In this document: positions 1 to 6,738 of the stretch, one piece after another
Numbering within the stretch: the stretch's first letter is position 1
How the letters are laid out: every line of letters begins with the position of its first letter
Source of the DNA: Victivallales bacterium
Lineage (GTDB): Bacteria > Verrucomicrobiota > Lentisphaeria > Victivallales > Victivallaceae
Assembly (NCBI GenBank): GCA_019038735.1
Contig: JAHOYW010000302.1
Coordinates: forward strand, 1 to 8,490
Direction of reading: 5' to 3'
DNA length: 8,490 nucleotides
Notes under the pieces: generated by a model
Told to the model about the DNA's origin: nothing
What the model saw: only the letters and a program-made list of their open reading frames with translations
The model's database searches: none
Made by a program: the position numbers and the translations under genes

Positions 1-826
1 TTGTCAAATAACATGGGGCATATTCAGTGAGAACTTCTGCCACAGCTCCGCCAAGCCCGCCTATCATACTGTGATTTTCAACGGTGATAATCCTGCCGGT
101 CTCTTTGCTTGCCTTGACGATTGCTTCCGCGTCAATAGGTTTAATAGTCGGCATGTGAATGAGTCTTGCCTTGATTCCTTGCTTATCAAGTTCTTTGACC
201 GCATCAAGTGCCTTCGGCGTCATCATACCGGTAGAGATGATTGTAACATCATCACCCTTTGTCAAAGTATAACTTCTGCCAATCTCAAATTTGTAGTCAC
301 TGCCGAAAATCACCGGGATTGGACAACGAACAGTTCTAAGATATAATGGTCCATGATGTTTGACTGAGTCCAGAACCATCTGCCGCGTTTCAACAGCATC
401 CGAAGCGACCAATACTGTCATGTGAGGCATAGCACGCATGACCGCAATATCTTGAATAGCCTGATGAGTCGCACCAGCTTTACCGGTAGGTATTCCACCA
501 TAAGCACCGTTAAGCTTTACGTTAAGTTTCGGATACGCGATTGATACCCTTATCTGGTCAAGAGCTCTTTTTGCCAGGAACACCGCAAAAGTAGAGACCC
601 AGGGAGTATATCCCAGCGTACTCATACCCGCCGCGGCACAAACCATGTTGGCTTCCGCTATTCCCATCTGGTAAAAACGCTCGGGGTAAGCCTTGCCGAA
701 GCGTGAAGTCTGAGTACTTTCGCCGACATCTGAATCAAAAACTACTACTTCAGGATTAGTTTTTCCAAGTTCTACAAGCGCATCGCCAAACGCGGCTCTC
801 GGGGCTATCATTTCACCTAATTGCAT
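1..826 (-). CDS. Transketolase C-terminal subunit (partial, SqwH-like candidate)
   Basis: This is the C-terminal half of a two-gene transketolase; 275 codons are visible and the 3' end runs off the left edge. The pyrimidine-binding domain fills about residues 1-170: SDVGEST at 32-38, then the GIAEANM segment with the ThDP-activating glutamate at E58, and GATHQAIQD near 125. A transketolase C-terminal domain starts near residue 190 and continues to the edge (ITVENHSMIGGLGGAVAEVL). The start is fixed by AAAGGA at 833-838, six bases from ATG. It lies 30 bp after the N-terminal half and must pair with it to make an active site at the subunit interface. The residue after the catalytic Glu is Ala; split transketolases usually have GIAEQNM. 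Seen: fold and motifs. Known: split transketolases move two-carbon ketol units. Inferred from neighbours: the donor may be 6-deoxy-6-sulfofructose (SqwGH role) rather than a sugar phosphate. Confidence 0.93.
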   Translation of the reverse strand, partial: MQLGEMIAPRAAFGDALVELGKTNPEVVVFDSDVGESTQTSRFGKAYPERFYQMGIAEANMVCAAAGMSTLGYTPWVSTFAVFLAKRALDQIRVSIAYPKLNVKLNGAYGGIPTGKAGATHQAIQDIAVMRAMPHMTVLVASDAVETRQMVLDSVKHHGPLYLRTVRCPIPVIFGSDYKFEIGRSYTLTKGDDVTIISTGMMTPKALDAVKELDKQGIKARLIHMPTIKPIDAEAIVKASKETGRIITVENHSMIGGLGGAVAEVLTEYAPCYLT

Positions 827-856
827 AATATTTCCTTTGGTTTTGTAATTTAAATT

Positions 857-1699
857 TTAGTCGCGACAACTGTCTATTTCGGCTAAGGCCTGTTGTCTCT
901 GCTCTTCACTTGGACACTGACCGTGCCACTGGTATTTGCCTTCCATAAAGGATACGCCTTTGCCTTTGATGCTATTCGCGATAATCGCTACCGGACTGGC
1001 TTCCCTTAATTCTTTCGCCTTTTCAAAAGCGTTGACGACGTCTTCAATATCATTACCATCGCATTCAATGACCTGCCAGCCGAAAGCTTTAAATTTATCA
1101 TCCAAGGGGTCAAGACATAATATATCCGTGCTTGTACCAGTAAGCTGAACCTTGTTGTAATCAACAATTCCGACCAGACCTTTAGTTTTCTTAAAACCGG
1201 CATACATGATTGCTTCCCAGTTTTGTCCTTCCTGCATTTCGCCATCACCGACAAGCACATAGACATTGAAATCCAAACCGCTTTTATCACGTCCAAGACA
1301 CATTCCGATACCCGCGCTCAAGCCCTGCCCTAATGAACCAGTACTCATATCCACACCGGGAGTTTTAATCATACAAGGGTGTCCCTGAAGCATGGAATCT
1401 ATGGCGTCAAAGTCGGCAAGTTTTTCCTCTCTAAAATAGCCGCGATTGGCTAAAGTACAGTAATAACCCGGACTGGAATGTCCTTTACTTAAAACAAATC
1501 TGTCACGGTTCTCCATTGCGGGATTTCCGGGATCAATATTCATAATGCGGAAATACAACGCGCTGAGAATCTCTACTTCCGAGAGCGAGCCGCCGGGATG
1601 TCCGCAACCCGCGTCAGTTATTGTATTAATAATAGATTTGCGGATTTCGCGGCAAATCTGTTTCAGTTCCTGAACTTCACTTTCTGTTATTTTACTCAT
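857..1699 (-). CDS. Transketolase N-terminal subunit (SqwG-like candidate)
   Basis: This 280-residue protein is the ThDP diphosphate-binding half of a split transketolase. Motifs in order: GHPGGSLSEVEIL (33-45), RFVLSKGHSSPGYY (67-80), GSLGQGLSAGIG (121-132), and the metal/ThDP motif GDGEMQEGQNWEA (151-163) closed by N182 in DYNKVQ. Length matches the family (about 270-285). The frame is open 15 codons further upstream to a TTG at 1744, but no ribosome site precedes that. ATG at 1699 has AAAAGGA at 1711-1717, eleven bases away, and gives the N-terminus MSKITESE, so I prefer it. The partner half follows after 30 bp. Upstream, 75 bp separate it from the ThDP lyase-like gene, with no convincing terminator or promoter. 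Function as a transketolase is well supported; the actual substrate is inferred only from the neighbouring isomerase and acylating aldehyde dehydrogenase. Confidence 0.93.
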   Translation of the reverse strand: MSKITESEVQELKQICREIRKSIINTITDAGCGHPGGSLSEVEILSALYFRIMNIDPGNPAMENRDRFVLSKGHSSPGYYCTLANRGYFREEKLADFDAIDSMLQGHPCMIKTPGVDMSTGSLGQGLSAGIGMCLGRDKSGLDFNVYVLVGDGEMQEGQNWEAIMYAGFKKTKGLVGIVDYNKVQLTGTSTDILCLDPLDDKFKAFGWQVIECDGNDIEDVVNAFEKAKELREASPVAIIANSIKGKGVSFMEGKYQWHGQCPSEEQRQQALAEIDSCRD

Positions 1700-1774
1700 A
1701 ATAATACTGTTCCTTTTGTTATTTTCCGATAATGACTGAAGCAACTTTTATTTTTTTAGTAAAAACCATAATAT

Positions 1775-3643
1775 TTAAAGCCCAATCCGATGATGTTCCT
1801 CTTGAACCCTTTCACACCAGTTTCCAACGTTCCAGTCTCCGAAAGCACCAAGCCCGCCGAGTTCGTCATCTCCATTATAAACCGGAAGATGAATAAGGGA
1901 AAGCCCATCGTAGGCATAAGCCTTACCTAAAGCTTCTTTGAATTGTTCAGGACTTGTTCCACCGAAAATTCCATTTACGCCTTTGACGGAATTTGCCCAG
2001 GCAACGTAATCAACTTCAACCAGATCATTGGTTTTATAATCAATACCGTACTGTGCTTTCTGCAAGCCGCTTATAGCCGCCATCCGACGGTTATCGAAGA
2101 GAATAACACAGCCTTTAACGCCATGTTCGATCCCGTCAATAAGAATCTGCGGATTCATGGTAAAACAACCATCGCCGGAAAAGGCGAAAGAGTATCCTGG
2201 GGTATCACTAATACTAGCTCCCAGCATTCCCGAAGCGGCAAATCCCATATATGAAGCTCCTGTTTCAGTCAAAGTCTGACTTTCATTGACATCCTCAACG
2301 ACTTGAAAGCCGTTTGCCTGAACATCGCCGGCATCAAACAATTTGACCGCTTTTACTGAATCGGCAAAATCACAGGCAATTTTAATCGCCGCCGGTTGAG
2401 TTAGTACAGCTTCATTCCAGACTTCATCGAAAAGTACAGCTTTGTCATAACGCGCCTTTTTGAATTTGTCCCACTCCGCGCGTTTGGAGAAAATTTCCTT
2501 CGCCCATTTTGATTTTCCATCAACTGCCGCCAAATTCGCGCTTTTCAGGTTGTTGATCCAAATTTGCAGATTGAGTTTAGCGTCTCCAACAATCGCCACC
2601 GTCCGGTTATAATGTCCGGCATGCTGAGGATCAGTATTGAAATTAATAATGTGTTCCGCTTTCTTCCACGCCGTCCCGGAAGAATCCCATTGACAAACCG
2701 CTCTGGCACCGATAACAATAACAAGATCCGCTTCATTCATACAGTAATTACCGGCAATACCGCCTTTAGAACCGCCTACAGACATAAAACGTTTTTCTGA
2801 ATAAGGCACTATCCCATTACTTGAAACCCCGGAAACTATTGCCGCGTCAAGTAAATTTGCCAATTCAACAATTTCCTTTCCACAGCCCTTTGCGCCGTTA
2901 CCGGTTTTTATAGTTATGCGCTTTGCTGATTTAGCGAGTTTTGTCGCTTTTTGAAAAAAAGCTGGATTAATGCAGGCAGTTTTCGGACTCTCAAATTTCT
3001 CCGGAAATTCCAGTAGGTTACAATTTTTAATGATTGCGGGCTGGGTGTTCATCGGAGCCAGCATAAAAAATGGTCCGCTGAAACCAGTTTGACCTGTATG
3101 AATCGCGCCGCGCCGCAAAGCTGTAAAAATAGATTTCGGCTCGTACAAGGCATAAGTATTTCCCATCGTAGTACAGGCTTTAAGAAAAAGTCCCTGTTCG
3201 TCTCTGGGTATCTGCTGCATGTTAAAACCTTCATCATGGGTGGTTTCGTCTCCGTAGATATGATATACGCCAACCCCGTTACAGGCAGCGGCAAGAGCTC
3301 CCGCCAAAGCCTGCATAGCACCCGGTCCGATGGAAGTAATAACCGCTGCGGTTTCACCGGAAAGCATTTTTAGTGCCGTAACCGCGTGCGCCGCTTCTGT
3401 TTCATGTCTTACATTGTAGGTTTTAACCAGTCCATGCGCTTCATATTTTCTCAGGACTTCCGCAATATCCGTACTGCCATGTCCGAAAATTCCGACATAT
3501 TTTGTGACACCCTGATTATAAAGACCGAGAACGATTGCTTCAGAAAGGCTTATATCCTGAAACTGTTCCATCGCGCCGCATTCAACTGCGGCGGCAATAG
3601 TCTTATGTTTAACCAAAAGCTCAGCTATTGATTTCTTACTCAT
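1775..3643 (-). CDS. IolD-like thiamine diphosphate-dependent enzyme, substrate unknown
   Basis: A 622-residue three-domain ThDP enzyme of the acetolactate synthase/IolD superfamily. The N-terminal pyrimidine domain (about 30-200) has FGHG at 53-56, the ThDP-activating glutamate probably at E81 (VRHETEAAHA), and SIGPGA at 104-109. A central Rossmann-like domain follows (about 240-370; GGSKGGIAGNY, DLVIVIGARA). The C-terminal diphosphate domain has GDGCF at 490-494 and DN at 517-518. The ILFDN ending and the late GAFGDWNVGNW stretch recall IolD (3D-trihydroxycyclohexane-1,2-dione hydrolase) more than Xsc or acetolactate synthase. No other inositol gene is in the window, so IolD itself is doubtful. 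The start ATG overlaps the isomerase stop (ATGA), and its AAAAGGA site lies in that gene's last codons, implying translational coupling. Inference: it cleaves, hydrolyses or condenses a keto or aldehyde intermediate of this operon's pathway. A sulfonate-acting role is possible but unproven. Confidence 0.88.
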   Translation of the reverse strand: MSKKSIAELLVKHKTIAAAVECGAMEQFQDISLSEAIVLGLYNQGVTKYVGIFGHGSTDIAEVLRKYEAHGLVKTYNVRHETEAAHAVTALKMLSGETAAVITSIGPGAMQALAGALAAACNGVGVYHIYGDETTHDEGFNMQQIPRDEQGLFLKACTTMGNTYALYEPKSIFTALRRGAIHTGQTGFSGPFFMLAPMNTQPAIIKNCNLLEFPEKFESPKTACINPAFFQKATKLAKSAKRITIKTGNGAKGCGKEIVELANLLDAAIVSGVSSNGIVPYSEKRFMSVGGSKGGIAGNYCMNEADLVIVIGARAVCQWDSSGTAWKKAEHIINFNTDPQHAGHYNRTVAIVGDAKLNLQIWINNLKSANLAAVDGKSKWAKEIFSKRAEWDKFKKARYDKAVLFDEVWNEAVLTQPAAIKIACDFADSVKAVKLFDAGDVQANGFQVVEDVNESQTLTETGASYMGFAASGMLGASISDTPGYSFAFSGDGCFTMNPQILIDGIEHGVKGCVILFDNRRMAAISGLQKAQYGIDYKTNDLVEVDYVAWANSVKGVNGIFGGTSPEQFKEALGKAYAYDGLSLIHLPVYNGDDELGGLGAFGDWNVGNWCERVQEEHHRIGL

Positions 3644-4275
3644 ATTAACATCCTTTTTTGCAAAGCATCCTTAAGCTCGCAGTCCGCAATATTTTCCACA
3701 TCCAGCAACTTGAGAACTCCGGGATACTCAAGCACCGGTTTAATCACACAATCGTCAAGTGCTGTAATTATTTCAGCCAGACTTTTATGAGTGCTAACAG
3801 ATACTCCTTCGAGCGTTTTACGGCTTGCCTGCTGAGATTCCTCCCGATGCGGCGGATAGCCTTTGCCAAATTCAGGAAGAGAAAAAAGTCTATCAAAAAT
3901 AAATTTCAGATTAGTATCTCCCGCCCAGCCGTAACCAACCAGCAAAGCTAGTGATATACAGTTTCCGCCATTAATCTGCCCGAATAGCCAGGCATCAAGC
4001 GGATTTTGAATAAGACCACAGAAAACATTCGGATATTGAAGTGCTGAGTTCAAATATCCCTGCCCTGTACCACAACCGCCGATCACAAAATCAATACGTC
4101 CGGTATTAAGTAGTAAGGCAGTCAATAATCCGGTATGAATGTAGGTCATTTCGGGATTCGCGCCGGCTTCTGTCATTCCAAGGTTAAAAAGCTCATGCCC
4201 TCTTCCTTCCAAGGCCGCCATGACATCCTGATTTTTGCCAGCCGCACTTGTTTCATTAATTATTGCAATTTTCAT
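3640..4275 (-). CDS. RpiB/LacAB-family sugar isomerase (SqwI-like candidate)
   Basis: A 211-residue member of the RpiB/LacA/LacB aldose-ketose isomerase family. The N-terminus MKIAIINETSAAGKN and the GCGTGQG loop (67-73) with the catalytic-type Cys at C68 are visible, as is the QINGGN segment (100-105). Classic RpiB is about 150 residues; this belongs to a longer ~210-residue type with a C-terminal extension, which it matches in full. An AAAGGAG site (4284-4290) overlaps the stop of the aldehyde dehydrogenase gene, eight bases before ATG; the gap is only 13 bp. The 3' end overlaps the next gene by 4 bp. Known: RpiB enzymes interconvert aldose and ketose phosphates; SqwI of the sulfo-transketolase route, to my recollection of this same family, isomerises 4-deoxy-4-sulfoerythrose. 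Inferred: the same step fits here because it links the two transketolase cycles. A phosphosugar substrate is the main alternative. Confidence 0.9.
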   Translation of the reverse strand: MKIAIINETSAAGKNQDVMAALEGRGHELFNLGMTEAGANPEMTYIHTGLLTALLLNTGRIDFVIGGCGTGQGYLNSALQYPNVFCGLIQNPLDAWLFGQINGGNCISLALLVGYGWAGDTNLKFIFDRLFSLPEFGKGYPPHREESQQASRKTLEGVSVSTHKSLAEIITALDDCVIKPVLEYPGVLKLLDVENIADCELKDALQKRMLI

Positions 4276-4288
4276 TGTTCTCGCTCCT

Positions 4289-5665
4289 TTAGCTGTTTAA
4301 AAATTCACCAAATATTTTTGTTTCATCCGGCATGACCGGCGTGATAGGTTTAGAAACCCATGTCGTATTCAAAAAATTCTTCCAAGTGATGTTGTCAGTG
4401 GAAATATTACCGCCCCAGCTTCCACAGCCCAGCGTCATAGTAAAGGGCATGCCGTTATCGTAGTTACCGCTGTTGGCGTAGCACTGCGGCTGACAAACCA
4501 TCATACGGCTGACATGACATTTCAACGCAAGCTCCATAATATGCTCATCATCAGTACTGTGAATACCGCAGGAATGTCCATAACCACATTTTAAAGTAAT
4601 TTGTTCAACATAATCAACAGCATCAGAAAAATCTTTGTAAGTCCACAAACGGACCACTGCCGAGAGTTTTTCAGCCGCGTAAATATCATCTTCGACCGTT
4701 TCATCGCCTTCGACCATGATAAAAGTTGTTCCTTCGGGAACATTCAGACCCGCCATTTCAGCTATCGTGAGAATAGGTCTAGCGACAATTTTCGGATTAA
4801 GGTGCTCGCCATCCGGCCAGAGAGTTTTCTGGAGCTGTGCTTTTTCCTCAGCCGTACAGAGGTAACCACCGTGCGATTTCAAAGCGGCAATCAAGTCATC
4901 ACGAACCGATTTCTGAATAACCAAAGAGTTTTCCGTGGAACAGGATGTAGCGTTATCAAAAGTCTTACTCAAGAAAATTTTCTTCGCGGCATCCGCGATG
5001 TCCGCGGTTTCATCAACGATAACCACCGCGTTACCGGCTCCAACCCCATAGGCTGGAGTACCGCTGGAATAAGCGGCTTTGACTAAAGCACCGGAGCCAG
5101 TGGCTACCACCAGATCCGCTGCCGCCATTAATTCCTGGGTTTTTTCTTTGGTCGATTCCGCGACAAGCTGCATTAAATCAGCTGGCGCGCCAACTTTTTC
5201 GAGTCCAGCACGCATGAGATTGACCGTAAATTCAACTGTTTCATGAGCAGAAGGATGAGCTGAGATAATGCAGGCATTACGGGTTTTCAAAATGGAAAGC
5301 CCGTTACACGCCGGGGTAGAACTCGGATTTGTTATTGGAGTTACCGCCGCAACCACACCGACCGGCTTAGCTATCTTCATAAGCCCTTTGGCTTCATCCA
5401 GCTCTATAACTCCTGCCGTTTTGACTCCCTGCAAATCGCGCAAAGTCCCAAGTGTTTTTTTGCGGTGCTTAAGGAGCTTGTCCTGGTAAACTCCCATCTT
5501 GGTCTCTTTGATCGCCAGTTCAGCACACTTGATGGCGTTCTCTTCTTTATAAAGTTCCCAGCCTACAGCCGCGACCATACGGTCAACTTGTTCCTGTGAC
5601 CAGTGTTCGATTTCTTTCTGCGCCGCGCGCGCCCTGACAATTAATTCTTGAATACTGTCTTGCAT
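4289..5665 (-). CDS. CoA-acylating aldehyde dehydrogenase, sulfoacetaldehyde dehydrogenase-like (SauS/SqwD type)
   Basis: A 458-residue CoA-acylating aldehyde dehydrogenase, expected to oxidise an aldehyde to its acyl-CoA with NAD(P)+. Numbered from the second ATG: RPVG-like KPVGVVAAVTP (100-110), ATGSGA (188-193), GVGAGN (207-212), FDNATSCSTEN with the catalytic C242, and GCGSWGGN (413-420). The layout, the NATSCS-type active site and the DNGMPFTMTLGCGSWG end resemble sulfoacetaldehyde dehydrogenase SauS as I remember it, more than EutE/PduP; no microcompartment targeting tail is seen. Two in-frame ATGs exist. AAGGAA at 5672-5677 directly abuts ATG 5671, but lies six bases from ATG 5665, so I choose 5665. 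First gene of the operon, downstream of the promoter at 5702-5730. Product: sulfoacetyl-CoA from sulfoacetaldehyde is the favoured inference; glycolaldehyde or another short aldehyde is possible. Confidence 0.9.
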   Translation of the reverse strand: MQDSIQELIVRARAAQKEIEHWSQEQVDRMVAAVGWELYKEENAIKCAELAIKETKMGVYQDKLLKHRKKTLGTLRDLQGVKTAGVIELDEAKGLMKIAKPVGVVAAVTPITNPSSTPACNGLSILKTRNACIISAHPSAHETVEFTVNLMRAGLEKVGAPADLMQLVAESTKEKTQELMAAADLVVATGSGALVKAAYSSGTPAYGVGAGNAVVIVDETADIADAAKKIFLSKTFDNATSCSTENSLVIQKSVRDDLIAALKSHGGYLCTAEEKAQLQKTLWPDGEHLNPKIVARPILTIAEMAGLNVPEGTTFIMVEGDETVEDDIYAAEKLSAVVRLWTYKDFSDAVDYVEQITLKCGYGHSCGIHSTDDEHIMELALKCHVSRMMVCQPQCYANSGNYDNGMPFTMTLGCGSWGGNISTDNITWKNFLNTTWVSKPITPVMPDETKIFGEFLNS

Positions 5666-5671
5666 TTTCAT

Positions 5672-5677
5672 TTCCTT
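5672..5677 (-). promoter_or_regulatory. Ribosome binding site deciding the aldehyde dehydrogenase start
   Basis: AAGGAA on the minus strand touches ATG 5671 with no spacer, too close for initiation, while it is six bases from ATG 5665. This argues for the second ATG, two codons downstream. Confidence 0.6.
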
Positions 5678-5681
5678 ATTA

Positions 5682-5727
5682 TTTATAATACATTATTGCA
5701 CATTATACACTTTTAATGTATTATAAA
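5682..5727. promoter_or_regulatory. Perfect 14-bp inverted repeat flanking the operon -10 box (candidate operator)
   Basis: The left arm TTTATAATACATTA (5682-5695) and right arm TAATGTATTATAAA (5714-5727) are exact reverse complements, with an 18-bp spacer. Arm centres are 32 bp apart, about three helical turns, so both arms would present on the same face of the helix. The centre of symmetry, 5704.5, coincides with the middle of the TATAAT box. Each arm contains a partial TAAT-NN-ATTA palindrome. This is the arrangement of an operator used by a dimer-of-dimers regulator. The divergent IclR-type protein is the obvious candidate, but the assignment is inferred. AT-rich DNA makes chance repeats commoner, yet 14 of 14 matches is strong. 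Confidence 0.6.
5696..5710. promoter_or_regulatory. Second copy of the iclR-side palindrome, over the operon -10 box
   Basis: TTGCACATTATACAC matches the palindrome TTGCATATTATGCAA at 5881-5895 in 12 of 15 positions and lies inside the spacer of the inverted repeat, covering the TATAAT box. Shared sites on both sides of a divergent region suggest one regulator acting on both promoters. It is a poorer palindrome by itself than the other copy, so it could be a lower-affinity site or a chance resemblance. Confidence 0.4.
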
Positions 5728-5730
5728 CAA
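5702..5730 (-). promoter_or_regulatory. Sigma70-like promoter of the catabolic operon
   Basis: Reading leftward, TTGTTT (5725-5730) and a perfect TATAAT (5702-5707) are separated by 17 bp. Transcription would start near 5695, giving a leader of about 30 bases before ATG 5665. The -10 box sits at the exact centre of the inverted repeat 5682-5727, and one arm of that repeat fills the -35/-10 spacer, so a bound regulator would compete with RNA polymerase. Confidence 0.6.
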
Positions 5731-5880
5731 AACAAGGACAAAGTCAAGAGATAATTTAAATATTTTCAACTTTTTTTGTTTTAATCACTTCAGTAATTTA
5801 ATAGAACATTCTCTGCCGATACAACACACGCATATAAATATCAAGTGTAAAATTGAAAAAACAGTAAAAAATAGATATTC

Positions 5881-5895
5881 TTGCATATTATGCAA
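5881..5895. promoter_or_regulatory. Perfect 15-bp palindrome upstream of the IclR gene (candidate operator)
   Basis: TTGCATA-T-TATGCAA has seven-base arms around one central base, with no mismatch. It lies 46 bp before the GTG start of the IclR-family gene. Its first six bases, TTGCAT, could also be the -35 box of a weak promoter with TATTGT at 5904-5909 (17-bp spacer), which would fit autoregulation. IclR-family operators are commonly palindromes of about this size. Binding by the neighbouring protein is inferred. Confidence 0.5.
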
Positions 5896-5941
5896 AGCCG
5901 ATGTATTGTAGAATATAAAATTAATTACAGGAAAAATAACA

Positions 5942-6706
5942 GTGAAAAAGACAAAATTAATACAATCACTTGACCGTGGATTGCAGATACTGGATATGAT
6001 GCAGACAAACCCACATAAAAAATTTACAGTGAAAGAAGTCGGTGAATTTTTAGATATTGATACTAGTTCTGCTTTCAGACTTCTAAACACACTTGAACAA
6101 CGCGCTTATGTATCCCGAACTCCTGATAATAATTTTTATCTTGGTTCAACAATTTATTCTTTATATGGAGCACTTGCCAAACAATTAAATCTTCCCAGTT
6201 TTATGCATAAATATCTTGAAGAGATAACATCTAAAACTGGAGAAACTTCTCATCTTGCGGTGTGCTCTAAAGATAGAGCTGTATTTATTGATCGAGTAGT
6301 TGGTACTGAAGTTATATCTGTAAATACCGATATTGGACAAAGCGAACCGCTGTACTGTACTTCCGTCGGCAAAGCTTTAATGTGCAAGATGACCTCAAGT
6401 CAAATAGAAAAACTACTTGGAAAGAAGTTTAAAGGCTTCACGCCGACGACTTATACATCATCAACAGAGCTCATTAAAAATCTTCAAAAAGTCAAAAATG
6501 AAGGACTAGCTTTTGATATGGAAGAATACCAGCAAGGCGTTATGTGCGCCGCGGCACCTATATATGATTGTTCCAGACAAGTTGTTTGCGCATTGGGTCT
6601 CTCTGGACCAGCAGACAGAATAAGCAAAAATCTGGAAACGATTTCCTCCTTAATTCAAGAAACAGGCAGAAAAGCATCCATCGCTCTAGGGTATATCCCT
6701 GAATAA
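5942..6706 (+). CDS. IclR-family transcriptional regulator
   Basis: A 254-residue regulator with a winged helix-turn-helix at about 6-68: SLDRGLQILDMM (9-20), recognition helix region in DTSSAFRLLNTLE (40-52), and wing ending in FYLGS. The IclR effector-binding domain spans about 80-250, with the family signature CAAAPIYD (202-209) and GLSGP (219-223). Length is typical. It starts at GTG, with AGGA at 5929-5932, nine bases upstream; there is no better in-frame ATG. It is divergent from the catabolic operon across a shared 276-bp control region holding two related candidate operators, so it is most likely the local regulator, responding to a pathway intermediate bound in the C-terminal domain. 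Whether it represses or activates cannot be read directly; sites over the -10 box favour repression. The gene looks more AT-rich than the operon. Confidence 0.95.
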   Translation: MKKTKLIQSLDRGLQILDMMQTNPHKKFTVKEVGEFLDIDTSSAFRLLNTLEQRAYVSRTPDNNFYLGSTIYSLYGALAKQLNLPSFMHKYLEEITSKTGETSHLAVCSKDRAVFIDRVVGTEVISVNTDIGQSEPLYCTSVGKALMCKMTSSQIEKLLGKKFKGFTPTTYTSSTELIKNLQKVKNEGLAFDMEEYQQGVMCAAAPIYDCSRQVVCALGLSGPADRISKNLETISSLIQETGRKASIALGYIPE

Positions 6707-6738
6707 TTTCCGTTTTCCCCATCTTTCAGAAATAATTC

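Noticed and set aside
1700..1744. Longer transketolase N-subunit starting at TTG 1744
   Set aside because: No ribosome site before the TTG, and the extra 15 residues do not fit the family; ATG 1699 has AAAAGGA upstream.
1775..3643. Sulfoacetaldehyde acetyltransferase (Xsc)
   Set aside because: The ThDP core is shared, but the N-terminal motifs and the LFDN and late GAFGDWNVGNW segments look like IolD rather than Xsc as I remember it.
4601..5086. Plus-strand 161-codon frame
   Set aside because: It lies wholly antisense to the well-supported aldehyde dehydrogenase gene and has no recognisable protein features.
5785..6090. Minus-strand 101-codon hydrophobic frame in the control region
   Set aside because: It overlaps the IclR helix-turn-helix coding region on the opposite strand and arises from AT-rich DNA; no ribosome site seen.
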